Assembly (NCBI RefSeq): GCF_904846215.1
Contig: NZ_CAJGZK010000005.1
Span: 117,825-181,824 of the forward strand
DNA: 64,000 bases
Reading direction: 5' to 3'
From: Psychrobacter glacincola
GTDB lineage: Bacteria; Pseudomonadota; Gammaproteobacteria; Pseudomonadales; Moraxellaceae
Shown here: positions 31,586 through 40,936 of the stretch, in pieces
How the letters are laid out: the number at the start of each line of letters is the position of its first letter
Numbering within the stretch: the stretch's first letter is position 1
Notes under the pieces: model-generated
The model's database searches: none
Told to the model about the DNA's origin: nothing
Seen by the model: only the letters and a program-made list of their open reading frames with translations
Program-made: the position numbers and the translations under genes

Positions 31586-31723
31586 TATAGTCAAAATACT
31601 CTAGAAACGCGACGGTATTGCTGATATCAATTTTTTGTAGCCTCTTTCTGCGCAGGCACAGCAAGCAAGAGAAATTTATATTAGCAGTATTTGATGTATC
31701 GATATTACTTTTCACTGACTATA
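31586..31723 (-). repeat. Dispersed palindromic repeat, copy F (subtype 1 ends, reverse)
   Basis: 138 bp with TATAGTC at one end and GACTATA at the other. The core reads GTAGCCTCTTTCTGCGCAGG then CACAGCAAGCAAG, the reverse complement of copies A-D. The TTGATGTATCGATATTACTT subtype 1 end is at right. It is the most diverged core among the six. Confidence 0.8.
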
Positions 31724-31899
31724 GCCAATATCTCGATATTATCTGCACTATTTTCCTTGTTTGGCTATCATTTACCTCATTTTTATCAGCATTTTTAACA
31801 TGAGGGCACGCTCTAGTGGGAGATTGGTTTAGTTAAACAAACGAATGTGCGATACTACGATTTGTCTAAAACTTTCAGGGATAAGATTACAAGGACTTG

Positions 31900-32962
31900 G
31901 ATTCAACATCGAAGTGCAACGCACCCGAAGCTAGATTTTACCTCAAGCGGTGTTCTAAACCCTAGCACCTTTCTAGGTCGATTATTTAAACTATCTTCAA
32001 TCGACTGAACTAAGTGCCTGCATAGGTTATCTAGACGCATCGACTTAGGTAGAAACTGACGAATTAAACCATTGGTATTCTCATTCGTTCCACGCTCCCA
32101 AGAATGATAAGGCTGAGCAAAGTAAATATCAGCCTTCAACGCGGTTGCCATCGTTTCATGGTCAGCAAACTCTTTACCGTTGTCAAAGGTGATGCTTAAC
32201 GCCTGCTCACCTTTTAGCATGCCAATACAAGCTTGTGTGACAGCTTTTGCCTTACGATTGGGTAGCGCTTTGATCTTAGTCTCTCGAGTCGTTCTATCTA
32301 CTAAAGTAACCAGAACACCTTGATGTCCATGACCAACCACCGTATCTCCTTCGTAATCGCCCATACGAATGCGCGTATCAATGATACTAGGACGGTCATT
32401 GATATCACAGCGGTTCGCTATCTTTCCACGCCTATCATTGCCTTGCAGACGGCGTTTCCTATAGCGCTTTTGACATCTGAGGGCGTTGTGTAGATCACCC
32501 CCTGCCTTTTTGTCAGTATAGATGCGTTGGTATATCGATTCATGGCTTGGGACCTCTTCCCAACCCAGCATCCTCAGTCGCCCTGTGATTTGTTCAGGTG
32601 AGTAGTGCTTGCTGAGTAGATGCTCAATATAACACCAGCCAAAGCGGCTGATTTGTGCGCTATTTACAACTTTGCGCGCGTTTGCCAAACGATGGGCTTG
32701 TTTGGGGCGATAACCCCTTTGTCCTAGGTTTCGCCTTATCTCTCGACTCACCGTTGATTTATGACAGCCGATAATTCTAGCTATTTCACTCATGCCTTTT
32801 TTAGCTTGCAATAGCGCTGATATTTGATATCTTTGCTCTTGGGTAAGATGTGTATAGTGTCTCATAACGTTCTGATATGTAGGAGTTGAAGTTTGAAATG
32901 CAACACGGCACATCTTACTCTTCAACTCATTCTTTTAAAACGTTGCACTTCTTATTTGAATC
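31900..32962 (-). mobile_element. IS30-family insertion sequence
   Basis: 1063 bp. Imperfect 22-bp terminal inverted repeats lie at 31900-31921 and 32941-32962; the outer GATTCAA and inner GAAGTGCAACG blocks match, with a 4-5 bp mismatched middle. It contains one transposase gene on the minus strand. I see no certain target duplication. The right end lies directly before the ribosome binding site of the next gene. Confidence 0.88.
31903..32865 (-). CDS. IS30-family transposase
   Basis: 320 residues from ATG 32865 (MRHYTHLTQEQRYQISALLQ); the upstream in-frame extension runs into the inverted repeat. The N-terminal helix-turn-helix (EIARIIGCHKSTVSREIRRN) is typical of IS30. The DDE residues sit in MGDYEGDTVVG, ITFDNGKEFADHE and RGTNENTNGLIRQF. 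The frame is intact and probably functional. The stop lies inside the left inverted repeat. Confidence 0.94.
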   Translation of the reverse strand: MRHYTHLTQEQRYQISALLQAKKGMSEIARIIGCHKSTVSREIRRNLGQRGYRPKQAHRLANARKVVNSAQISRFGWCYIEHLLSKHYSPEQITGRLRMLGWEEVPSHESIYQRIYTDKKAGGDLHNALRCQKRYRKRRLQGNDRRGKIANRCDINDRPSIIDTRIRMGDYEGDTVVGHGHQGVLVTLVDRTTRETKIKALPNRKAKAVTQACIGMLKGEQALSITFDNGKEFADHETMATALKADIYFAQPYHSWERGTNENTNGLIRQFLPKSMRLDNLCRHLVQSIEDSLNNRPRKVLGFRTPLEVKSSFGCVALRC

Positions 32963-32975
32963 TAGGGGAGTAAAT

Positions 32976-33788
32976 ATGAACGCAATTTTACAGTTAGAAC
33001 CCACCTGGCAACAGTGGATTACAGAAAACATCGAGCGCGGCGTACCCCATAATAAGATTATCAGTACTCTCTTTGAAAGAGGATTTTACAGTGCTGCTTA
33101 CGAGTTAATGTCACAACAGTCTGATGTTATCAATATTCCCTACATAGACATGACTCACAATTCGATAGAATTGCCAGACAAGACGGTCAAGTTGGCATCA
33201 ACTTTTCATCCCCCTTTTGTGGCTGTTATAGAGAGTTTTTTGAGTCATCAAGAATGTGACCAACTTATAAAAAGCACTGAAGGTAAAATGAAGGAATCCA
33301 GAGTCGTCAGTCCTACTGATGGCACTTTTGCCGCGCATAATGCAAGAACCAGTCTAAGCTTCGGCTTTCAACGCAGCGCTACTCCTTTGATAACGATAAT
33401 TGAGAATAGAATCGAGGCTTTATTACATTGGCCAGCCATTCGCGGTGAAGGTTTGCAAGTTTTACAGTATGGGAAAGGTGCTGAATATCGTCCACATTAT
33501 GATTTTTTTGACCCTAAGAACGAAAATTTTCAAAGAAATGTGGGTAAAGGAGGGCAACGAGTAGGTACTCTACTGATGTACCTATCTGATGTAGAAGCTG
33601 GGGGTGGCACCAGTTTTCCTAAAGTAAATCTTGAAGTGCGACCTAAAAAGGGCATGGCTTTATATTTTGCTAACACTAAGTTTGATGGTAGTGTTGAATC
33701 TTTAAGTTTGCACGCTGGTATGCCAGTGATAAAAGGTACAAAGTACTTGGCTACTAAGTGGTTACGTACTAATCCTTATATAGGCTAG
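32976..33788 (+). CDS. Prolyl-4-hydroxylase-like 2OG-Fe(II) dioxygenase
   Basis: 270 residues. An N-terminal part of about 75 has no recognised fold. The oxygenase domain (about 78-266) has the iron ligands His174 and Asp176 (YRPHYDFFDP) and His246 (SLHAGMPV), and Lys256 to bind 2-oxoglutarate (GTKYLATKW). Family members hydroxylate prolines on proteins such as EF-Tu, but the substrate here is unknown. I start at ATG 32976 after AGGGGAG. The IS30 right end is only 1-2 nt before that site, so the native promoter has probably been displaced. Confidence 0.85.
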   Translation: MNAILQLEPTWQQWITENIERGVPHNKIISTLFERGFYSAAYELMSQQSDVINIPYIDMTHNSIELPDKTVKLASTFHPPFVAVIESFLSHQECDQLIKSTEGKMKESRVVSPTDGTFAAHNARTSLSFGFQRSATPLITIIENRIEALLHWPAIRGEGLQVLQYGKGAEYRPHYDFFDPKNENFQRNVGKGGQRVGTLLMYLSDVEAGGGTSFPKVNLEVRPKKGMALYFANTKFDGSVESLSLHAGMPVIKGTKYLATKWLRTNPYIG

Positions 33789-33862
33789 TTTGTATTCGCA
33801 TTAAAAGCAGTATCAACGTACGGTCTTATCAGTAAAAGGGATAGAATATTGCTCGGAAAACC

Positions 33863-33907
33863 AAAAAAATAGCTGGATAACTATGTGCAGTTATTCAACT
33901 ATTTTTT
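33863..33907. terminator. Bidirectional terminator, hydroxylase/TrmH genes
   Basis: AAAAATAG-CTGGATAACT and AGTTATTCAA-CTATTTTT pair with two mismatches between two convergent genes. A-run on one side and T-run on the other. Confidence 0.7.
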
Positions 33908-33940
33908 AGTCAATATTTCTTCATATAATCAAAATTATAG

Positions 33941-34735
33941 TTAACAGTATTTCCTTTGACGCAGCGTTTCATATAAGCATAATGAGCCTGCAATGGCGAC
34001 ATTGAGGCTTTCTTGTCCATTAGGCTGCGGTAGGGCGATAGGGGTTGCGCACTGCATCAGCTCGTCACAAACGCCTTGACCTTCATGTCCCATAATCCAA
34101 GCGATCGGTTTTTTTAAGTCATGTTGATAAATGACGGTATCGGTATGCGAGCTAGTGGCAAATAAAGGCGTTTGTACAAAGTCTAAAATATCTTGTACGC
34201 TTAAACCTTCATAAATCGTTAGCGCAAACTGCGCGCCCATGCCTGCTCGTAATGTCTTCGGTGACCACGCTTGAGCGGTGGCACTGGTACAGAGTATGTT
34301 ATGAATACCGACAGCTGCTGCGGTACGGAGTATAGTGCCGACATTACCACTGTCTTGAACGTCATTGAGAATCAAGCAGTCATCATTAATCATGGATAAG
34401 CTAGGTGTTGGTATCTTGATCACAGCCATGATATCAATGCCAGTGCCTAAGCTGCGCATACTTTCATAAAGCGCATCTGACAAGGTTAAAATAGGCGTAT
34501 AAGTTGGCAGACGAGTAAGGACTTGCTGCACCTCAGGATGATGATGCGCTGATTCAGCTAGCAATATTTGCACAAACGGGTAGTCACTACGAAGGGCAGC
34601 ATCAATAAGATGAATACCCTCAATCACAGTTTGACCTTGTTTTTTACGTTGGCGAGCTTGCGTCAACAACGCCTTTACTAGCTTGACCGTTGTATTCTTA
34701 TCTGAGGTAATCAGCTCGGTGGGATTTGCTACCAT
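33941..34735 (-). CDS. TrmH/SpoU-family RNA 2'-O-methyltransferase
   Basis: 264 residues. An N-terminal substrate-binding domain (VIEGIHLIDAAL) is followed by the SPOUT domain with its three motifs: LNDVQDSGNVGTILRTAAAV, WIMGHEGQGVCDEL and IALPQPNGQESLNVAIAGS. It transfers a methyl group from SAM to rRNA or tRNA ribose. Which RNA cannot be told from sequence; rRNA is more likely from the N-domain. Confidence 0.85.
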   Translation of the reverse strand: MVANPTELITSDKNTTVKLVKALLTQARQRKKQGQTVIEGIHLIDAALRSDYPFVQILLAESAHHHPEVQQVLTRLPTYTPILTLSDALYESMRSLGTGIDIMAVIKIPTPSLSMINDDCLILNDVQDSGNVGTILRTAAAVGIHNILCTSATAQAWSPKTLRAGMGAQFALTIYEGLSVQDILDFVQTPLFATSSHTDTVIYQHDLKKPIAWIMGHEGQGVCDELMQCATPIALPQPNGQESLNVAIAGSLCLYETLRQRKYC

Positions 34736-34827
34736 AATAGATCGCTTAGAGAAAAAGTATAAAATATAGACATCGGCTATAAAATGATTATTGATATGGC
34801 TTTATAGGCGCTGTCAAAATGTGCTTG

Positions 34828-34959
34828 TATAGTCAATAAAAAGTAATATCGACACATTATGTACTGCTGGCATCAATTTTTCTTGCTTGCTGCGCCTACG
34901 CAGACAGAGGCTGCAAAAAATTTATACCCGCAGCACCGTAGCGTTTTATTTTGACTATA
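34828..34959 (+). repeat. Dispersed palindromic repeat, copy B (subtype 1 ends)
   Basis: 132 bp from TATAGTCAA to TTGACTATA, the best-matched terminal pair of the family. Core TCTTGCTTGCTGCGCCTACG then CAGACAGAGGCTGC. It lies between the TrmH-like gene and fbp. Confidence 0.85.
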
Positions 34960-34963
34960 TGTA

Positions 34964-35947
34964 TTATTTATCAGTATGGTTTAAATGCAAATTTTTAATA
35001 TACTCGACTTCATTCTTGCTACCAAGCACTACAGGCACGCGTTGATGAATATCGGTCGGCTCTATATCTAAAATACGATTGACCGCGTCCGTTGCACCGC
35101 CACTAGCACGCTCAATGAGTAAACTCATGGGATTGGCTTCATACATGAGACGTAATTTGCCTGCTTTATTGGCATATTTGGTATCGAATGGATAAGTAAA
35201 TAAACCACCGCGGCATAGAATACGATGGACATCGCCCACCATGGCGGCAACCCAGCGCGTATTAAAATCGCGACCACGTACGCCTGTCTTGCCAGCGATA
35301 AGCTCATCGATATACTGTTGCATTGGCGCGCGCCAATAGCGGTAGTTTGAGGCATTGATAGCATATTCGCTGGTATCGGCATCGATTTGTACATTTTCTT
35401 CTATAAGCACATAGTCATTGGTATCTGGGTCTAGACTAAACATAACCACATTATCAGTGATGGTCAGCGCGAGAACGGTAGAGGTGCCATAGAGTAAGTA
35501 ACCGGCTGCTAGCTGCTGATTACCCGCTTGTAAAAAGTCGCTATTTTCACTCACTTGACCTTGACGCTGGTACGGTAAAATCGAGAATATGGTGCCGACC
35601 GCCATATTGATGTCGATATTTGACGAGCCATCGAGCGGGTCAAACAATACCAATAAACTGCCATCAATATTGGCAGGAGTGGCGTCGTCAAGCTCTTCTG
35701 AAGCAACACCTGCACAATGGCGGTTTTGTGCCAAGGCATCTAACAATAAATCATTCGCCAATACATCTAACTTCTTCTGGTCTTCACCTTGCACGTTTTG
35801 ATTACCTGCTTCACCAAGGATATCTGCCAAAGCGCCTTTTCTGAGCAGCTGTGAGATGGTTTTACCGACGTCAGTAATCGTAGTAATAACATCATTGAGA
35901 GCAGTGCTTTTGCCATGAGTGTTTAGGTAGTGTGCTAAGGTTGTCAT
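34964..35947 (-). CDS. fbp: Fructose-1,6-bisphosphatase class 1
   Basis: Key gluconeogenic phosphatase. It is 327 residues (E. coli 332). The metal site [20 protein letters not shown], the substrate-binding [10 protein letters not shown] and [14 protein letters not shown] region, and [17 protein letters not shown] are conserved. The 3' end lies 4 nt from repeat copy B. Its start faces pyrB across a 544-nt region. Confidence 0.96.
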   Translation of the reverse strand: MTTLAHYLNTHGKSTALNDVITTITDVGKTISQLLRKGALADILGEAGNQNVQGEDQKKLDVLANDLLLDALAQNRHCAGVASEELDDATPANIDGSLLVLFDPLDGSSNIDINMAVGTIFSILPYQRQGQVSENSDFLQAGNQQLAAGYLLYGTSTVLALTITDNVVMFSLDPDTNDYVLIEENVQIDADTSEYAINASNYRYWRAPMQQYIDELIAGKTGVRGRDFNTRWVAAMVGDVHRILCRGGLFTYPFDTKYANKAGKLRLMYEANPMSLLIERASGGATDAVNRILDIEPTDIHQRVPVVLGSKNEVEYIKNLHLNHTDK

Positions 35948-36491
35948 AGGGCTTCCTGATAAATGAGTCTGATAAAGAGTATTGCAAATAAAAGAGAATG
36001 AGCGTTTAATATTTTGTTACGTTGTATAGTCTGTTCTACATAAAAGAAACACAATATTATAACGCGCTATTGAAATTCATTTTTCTTGCTTGCTGTGCCT
36101 ACGCAGACAGAGGCTGCAAACAATGAATCCCAGTAACGCTGTATTCTTTTAAAAGTGGATCAACTATATCTATGTGAGAGATATTTTTAAATACTGGCTA
36201 AGGCGTCTTTGTCCTGACCACGAAATCAGCTACACTAACACTATTATTATTTATTTATGGTTGAAAAAGCTATTTTTTGATACGGCTGCTAAATGGTGTG
36301 CGGCTATTCTCTAAAATGAGAACCTCATCTATTTTAGCATTGCTTATATCACTGCGGTAAATTGTAGCAAATAAGCAGCAAAATGTCCTTGCCTCTATGC
36401 GTGTCTGCCTTATTATCGAGCCAAAATTATTAAAAAAATGAATGAAAACGTATTATCAAATCATATAAACCCTTAATAAAGACGTGTCCTT
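35948..36491. other. Divergent intergenic region fbp/pyrB
   Basis: 544 nt holding repeat copy C (36025-36168). The remaining 320 nt before pyrB is A/T-rich, without a clear promoter, leader peptide or attenuator of the pyrBI type. Confidence 0.5.
36025..36168 (+). repeat. Dispersed palindromic repeat, copy C (subtype 2 ends)
   Basis: 144 bp, TATAGTCTG to AACTATA. Core TTGCTTGCTGTGCCTACGCA then GACAGAGGCTGC. An inner inverted repeat ATTGAAATTCATTT / AATGAATCCCAGT is weaker than in copy A. The right end TTTTAAAAGTGGATCAAC matches copies A and E. Confidence 0.85.
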
Positions 36492-37565
36492 ATGTCAAAT
36501 TCTATCGATAGCCAATCAATATCTACCGTCTTGCTGACAGACTATGCAAAATTTGATCCTAATACCATTCATGAAAAACTTGATGCGTCGCTAAGTCGTC
36601 CGCAGCTCAATAATGATGGGAGCATTCGTCATTTTTTGGGCGTAGAGGGGCTTAATAAAGCACAGTTGCAGGCGATTATCACCAAAGCTGAGTCCTTTTT
36701 TGATGATAAGGGACAGCTGATTAACCGTCCTGAGCTTGAAGGCTATACGGTGATGAATCTGTTTTTTGAGCCATCGACGCGCACGCGTACCACTTTTGAG
36801 GTAGCAGAAAAACGCCTAGGTGCCAATGTACTGAATATCGATATCGAACGCTCTAGCACCAAGAAGGGAGAGAGCTTGCGTGATACGTTATGGAATCTAC
36901 AAGCGATGACGGCAGATATCTTTGTGGTACGCCATTCAGCATCAGGTGCGGCACATTTTATGGCGACCGAAGTGACACCAGATATTGCTATTATCAATGG
37001 TGGTGATGGTTGGCACGCCCATCCGACGCAAGGCATGCTTGATATGCTGACTATTCATCGCGAGGCACCACGTCCTTTTGAAGAGCTATCGATAGCAATC
37101 ATTGGTGATATCAAGCACTCTCGGGTAGCACGCTCTGATATCAGCGCACTACAAACCTTGGGCGTAAAAGACATTCGCGTCTGTGCGCCTCGTACCTTAT
37201 TGCCAAAAGGGATTGAACGTTTTGGCGTGCAGGTTTATGAAAACATGAATGAATGCGTGACCGACTGTGATGTCATTATGGGATTAAGAATACAAAACGA
37301 GCGTATCGGCTCACCGCTCCTCGCCTCATCGAGTGAATACTATAAGCACTATGGCATTACCCCTGAGCGCGTGGCATTGGCTAAGCCTGATGCCTTGGTT
37401 ATGCACCCAGGACCGATGAACCGTGGCGTTGAGATTGCCTCGAGTGTCGCTGACGGTGCGCAATCTGTGATTTTAAAACAGGTAAATAACGGCATTGCCA
37501 TTCGTATGGCGGTACTGTCATTGGCAATGGAAGGTCAGCGCGCTCACCAAGCCGCGAGTAAATAA
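36492..37565 (+). CDS. pyrB: Aspartate carbamoyltransferase catalytic subunit
   Basis: Commits carbamoyl phosphate to pyrimidine synthesis. It is 357 residues, longer than the 311 of E. coli because of an N-terminal extension of about 40. [20 protein letters not shown] (carbamoyl phosphate loop), [17 protein letters not shown] and [13 protein letters not shown] are present. The long form and the downstream pyrC' match the Pseudomonas-type ATCase, in which PyrB assembles with an inactive DHOase rather than PyrI. Confidence 0.95.
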   Translation: MSNSIDSQSISTVLLTDYAKFDPNTIHEKLDASLSRPQLNNDGSIRHFLGVEGLNKAQLQAIITKAESFFDDKGQLINRPELEGYTVMNLFFEPSTRTRTTFEVAEKRLGANVLNIDIERSSTKKGESLRDTLWNLQAMTADIFVVRHSASGAAHFMATEVTPDIAIINGGDGWHAHPTQGMLDMLTIHREAPRPFEELSIAIIGDIKHSRVARSDISALQTLGVKDIRVCAPRTLLPKGIERFGVQVYENMNECVTDCDVIMGLRIQNERIGSPLLASSSEYYKHYGITPERVALAKPDALVMHPGPMNRGVEIASSVADGAQSVILKQVNNGIAIRMAVLSLAMEGQRAHQAASK

Positions 37566-37625
37566 TATTTTGCTGCGCTATCTTATATTTATTTATCCCA
37601 TTTTATTGATACGGTAATAACGCTC

Positions 37626-38837
37626 ATGGTTCACATTACGAATTCAGATGTTCATATGCACGACTTACTTCCAAAAGTATTTAAAGAATCCCTCTCACAA
37701 ATTGCCACTGCTCAGTTAGCAAAGCTGACAAGCGAGCGCGAGACATGGATATTACCGCCGTTGGTTGATTTGTGCGCACGCTTGCGGGAGCCAGGGCAAC
37801 AACAGCATGGTACATTGGAGTCAGAAGGGCGTGCGGCCCGTGCCAATGGTTTTTTGCATGTGGTGATTCCGCCCGATACCAATCCTATCTTAGAGAACGG
37901 TTCATTGTTAAAAGGTTTACGTGAGCGTGCACTTGAAGATGGTGGTATTTATTTGCATATTTTGGGCGCGTTGACTGCTGGCTTAGAGGGTGAGCGCCCG
38001 TCTAATATTGCAGGGCTCAAAAAAGGCGGCTGTATTGCGGTCTCCAATGCTCGTAGACCCTTTCAAAACGACTTAGTGCTCTTACGTACACTCGAGTATG
38101 CGGCGACGTTTGGTATGAAAGTATTCTTTTATCCTGATGAACCAAGCCTATCTGGTGATGGGGTGGCGCATGAAGGCTATATCGCGTCATATCATGGTCT
38201 GCAAGGTATTCCTTGGATTGCAGAAACCGTCGCCTTATCAACGCAGTTACTTATGATGGAAGAAACGGGTATAGCCGCTCACTTTAGCCAATTATCCTGT
38301 AAATCTTCAATTGAGCTGATGCGCTGGGCGAAAGATAAAGGTCTGCCAGTGACCTGTGATGTGGCAATGCATCAGTTGTATTTAACCGATGATAATTTGG
38401 AAGGCTTTAACGCTCAGGCTTATGTTCTACCGCCTCTGCGTAGTAATACCGATCAGCAAGCGATTCGCCGTGGTCTAAAAGATGGCACTATCGATGCAAT
38501 TTGTAGTCATCATGAGCCATTAAACAGTACCGCGAAAAAAGCCCCGTTTGCGGAAAGTACGCCCGGTATCTCAAACTTTGATACCTTTATGGCGCTGGCA
38601 TGTCAGCTGGTAAAAGATAACGTATTAACACTTGAGCAGCTGGTCGATAAAATCTGTCTAAATCCTGCAAAAATTGCCGGTATCAGCGAGCAATATGAGA
38701 CTATCGGTGGCGCAGTATTGGTCGATCCCAATCTTGAATGGCAGGTGACTAGCGAATCCATGCTGTCAAACGGTAAGAACACGCCCTTCTTTAATCAAAC
38801 ACTGCAAGGTCGCGTTGTGGAGACTTTCTTTGGCTAA
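37626..38837 (+). CDS. pyrC': Non-catalytic dihydroorotase-like ATCase subunit (PyrC')
   Basis: 403 residues of the amidohydrolase fold. An active dihydroorotase has an HxH metal motif after the first strand; here the site reads PPLVDLCARLREPG, with no histidine pair. The late DHAPH-type motif reads CSHHEPL. So the protein should not hydrolyse dihydroorotate. In Pseudomonas such a PyrC' holds the ATCase complex together. It follows pyrB by 60 nt. The start could also be ATG 37656. Confidence 0.88.
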   Translation: MVHITNSDVHMHDLLPKVFKESLSQIATAQLAKLTSERETWILPPLVDLCARLREPGQQQHGTLESEGRAARANGFLHVVIPPDTNPILENGSLLKGLRERALEDGGIYLHILGALTAGLEGERPSNIAGLKKGGCIAVSNARRPFQNDLVLLRTLEYAATFGMKVFFYPDEPSLSGDGVAHEGYIASYHGLQGIPWIAETVALSTQLLMMEETGIAAHFSQLSCKSSIELMRWAKDKGLPVTCDVAMHQLYLTDDNLEGFNAQAYVLPPLRSNTDQQAIRRGLKDGTIDAICSHHEPLNSTAKKAPFAESTPGISNFDTFMALACQLVKDNVLTLEQLVDKICLNPAKIAGISEQYETIGGAVLVDPNLEWQVTSESMLSNGKNTPFFNQTLQGRVVETFFG

Positions 38838-39393
38838 TTTGCCTAGGCAGGATGATAGTCTCCAGTCTTCGTCAAAAGGCAAGTCATCAAAAGTTAACCA
38901 TCCGTCTTCAGGCTCACAACACAATGAGCCTCGCACGACGTCAAGCGAATCTATCAAAGCAGTAGCAATCTATGAAGTCGTCAAGGGTATTGGTGCGCTA
39001 TTAGGCGCAGTGGCTTTATGGTCGTGGCATACCGACCTTGAGCGTTGGCTTATTACGGCGACGGCTTCTTGGCAACAAATATTTGGTCAGTTATTGGCTC
39101 CGCAAGTTGATAGTGCGGTACGTATCGCACAGATGGCAAGCAAAAACTGGCCTGTATTCTTATTATTGATTTTTGCTTATGCCAGTTTGCGTTTTGTTGA
39201 GGCGTATGGCTTATGGCAAGATAAGACATGGGCTTACTGGTTTGGGGTGCTTGGTTATGGAGTATTTATTCCTATTGAACTGTACTATTTGATTGCGAGT
39301 CCGTTTGATTGGTTCAAACTTGCCATATTGGTGTCGAATATTATCATTGTGATTGTGGTTTATCGTAATATGAAACGAAAGGGCTTAATCTAA
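38830..39393 (+). CDS. DUF2127-type membrane protein
   Basis: 187 residues from TTG 38830. GGAG (38819-38822) 7 nt upstream supports it; the start overlaps the pyrC' stop by 8 nt. A Ser/Lys-rich N-terminus of about 40 residues is followed by hydrophobic segments around IGALLGAVALWSW, PVFLLLIFAYASLRF, YWFGVLGYGVFIPIELYYLI and AILVSNIIIVIVVY. DUF2127 proteins are of unknown function. Probably transcribed with pyrB-pyrC', but unlikely to share their role. Confidence 0.72.
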   Translation: MANLPRQDDSLQSSSKGKSSKVNHPSSGSQHNEPRTTSSESIKAVAIYEVVKGIGALLGAVALWSWHTDLERWLITATASWQQIFGQLLAPQVDSAVRIAQMASKNWPVFLLLIFAYASLRFVEAYGLWQDKTWAYWFGVLGYGVFIPIELYYLIASPFDWFKLAILVSNIIIVIVVYRNMKRKGLI

Positions 39394-39423
39394 TCAGGTG
39401 TCCTTAGGCTCAAATGACAATTT

Positions 39424-39464
39424 AAAAAACCAGCTTAAGATAAATATCTTAAACTGGCTTTTTT
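39424..39464 (+). terminator. Terminator of the pyrB-pyrC'-DUF2127 unit
   Basis: CCAGCTTAAGATA and TATCTTAAACTGG (one mismatch), flanked by A6 and T6. Confidence 0.85.
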
Positions 39465-39488
39465 ATAAACACCCTAATCTAAGATTTA

Positions 39489-39626
39489 TATAGTCAGAGA
39501 AAAGTAATATCGATACATCAAGTACTGCTGATATTGCTTTTTCTTGCTTGCTGTGCCTATGCAGACAGAGGCTGCAAAAAATTCATACCAGCAGCACTGT
39601 AGCGTTTTTGAGATATTTTAACTATA
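39489..39626 (+). repeat. Dispersed palindromic repeat, copy D (subtype 1 ends)
   Basis: 138 bp, TATAGTCAG to AACTATA. Core TTGCTTGCTGTGCCTATGCA then GACAGAGGCTGC; inner arms TACTGCTGATATTG and CATACCAGCAGCA. Its right end overlaps the last bases of the antiporter gene and supplies that gene's TAG stop. Confidence 0.87.
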
Positions 39627-40896
39627 TATCGGCTTTCTTCTCTTCAGTACGAATGCTTTTGGCGACCTTGCCTACGCTCAAACCTTGTACCAAAATAGAG
39701 AATATAACCACCGCATAAGTCAGCGCCAATAAGATATCGCGCTCTGACCCTGTTGGCAGTTGTAATACTAAAGCGACCGAAATACCACCTCGTAGTCCAC
39801 CCCATGTCAGCACTTTCCAAGCACCTGCCGGCAAATCAAGCTGTCGATGAAAGGTTTTGGTGGTCATACCGACCACAATAAATCGCGCAAGTAAAGCAAT
39901 CACAATCGTCAAAGCGCCAGCGATGAATAAATTGGCTGAATAAGCAATCATCACCACTTCAAGACCGATTAATACAAATAAAATCGCGTTTAGAATCTCA
40001 TCGATCAATTCCCAAAACAAATCAACATAATGGCGCGTCTTATCACTCATCGCTAGTGCTCGTCCGCGATTACCCAGCATCAGCCCCATCATTACCATTG
40101 CTAGCGGTCCCGATAAATGCCAATGACTGGCCAACGCGTAGCCGCCTATGACACCAGCAAGTGTTAACAGAACCTCTTCTTGATAACTATCGATGCTCTT
40201 GAGCATGTAATATAAAATTGCGCCAAGTACTAAGCCAAAAATAATACCGCCACCAGCTTCGACTGCCAAAGTATGTGCCACATAATTGGCGGTTGGGATA
40301 TCGCCGCTCGATAAAATACCGAGCAGCAGCACAAAGATGACGACGCCGATACCATCGTTAAATAGTGATTCGCCCGCGATGACCGTCTCTATGCTTTTTG
40401 GTGCGCCAGCAGAGGCTAAAATACCCATCACTGCAATAGGGTCAGTTGGAGATATCAAAGCACCAAACAATAAGCACCATAAAAAAGAGAGCTCGAAACC
40501 AAATAATGGCAACATCAGATATAGAGCGATGGCAATCAGCAGCGCTGATACTAAAGTACCGATAAAGGCTAGAATACCGATAGGTAACTTATAACGTTTT
40601 AGATCGCCAATATTGACGTGCAAAGCGGCGGCAAATAACAGCATAGACAGCATGCCATCAAGTAAGACTTCAGTAAAATCAAGCTGCCCTAATAAACTGA
40701 CCTCGTAATCAATGAGCTGATCAAATCCTAAAAATCCTAAAAATATCGCTCCGATAGACAATAATATAGAAATAACCATCACACCAATGGTCGTCGGTAG
40801 TCCAATAAATCGATGATTAACGTAAGTTAATAGGGCGGTGATGGATAAGAATATCGCGCTGATTTCGAGTATGGTCAGGCTGCTCGTAGGGTCCAT
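39622..40896 (-). CDS. NhaP-type Na+/H+ antiporter (CPA1 family)
   Basis: Exchanges sodium (or potassium) for protons across the inner membrane. It is 424 residues with 12 or so hydrophobic segments. The CPA1 core ISPTDPIAVMGIL and GESLFNDGIGVVIFVLLLG with its Asn-Asp pair are clear, as are VLIGLEVVMIAY and WGGLRGGISVALVLQLP. The C-terminus is short (IRTEEKKADI) and its stop codon lies in repeat copy D, so the original tail may have been longer. Confidence 0.88.
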   Translation of the reverse strand: MDPTSSLTILEISAIFLSITALLTYVNHRFIGLPTTIGVMVISILLSIGAIFLGFLGFDQLIDYEVSLLGQLDFTEVLLDGMLSMLLFAAALHVNIGDLKRYKLPIGILAFIGTLVSALLIAIALYLMLPLFGFELSFLWCLLFGALISPTDPIAVMGILASAGAPKSIETVIAGESLFNDGIGVVIFVLLLGILSSGDIPTANYVAHTLAVEAGGGIIFGLVLGAILYYMLKSIDSYQEEVLLTLAGVIGGYALASHWHLSGPLAMVMMGLMLGNRGRALAMSDKTRHYVDLFWELIDEILNAILFVLIGLEVVMIAYSANLFIAGALTIVIALLARFIVVGMTTKTFHRQLDLPAGAWKVLTWGGLRGGISVALVLQLPTGSERDILLALTYAVVIFSILVQGLSVGKVAKSIRTEEKKADI

Positions 40897-40936
40897 AAAA
40901 AAGTCTCAAGTGGGTAGTAAAAAATATTAACTATGC

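Larger units (their letters stand above)
31510..31899 (+). other. Spacer etfA to IS30 element
   Basis: 390 nt containing the etfA terminator and repeat copy F; the last 175 nt before the insertion sequence show nothing I can support. A 61-codon frame here lies inside the repeat and is not a gene. Confidence 0.5.

Noticed and set aside
31618..31803. 61-codon frame between etfA and the IS30 element
   Set aside because: Mostly inside repeat copy F; same core occurs elsewhere in non-coding DNA.
37626..38837. Active dihydroorotase
   Set aside because: Metal-binding HxH and the later Asp motif are missing.
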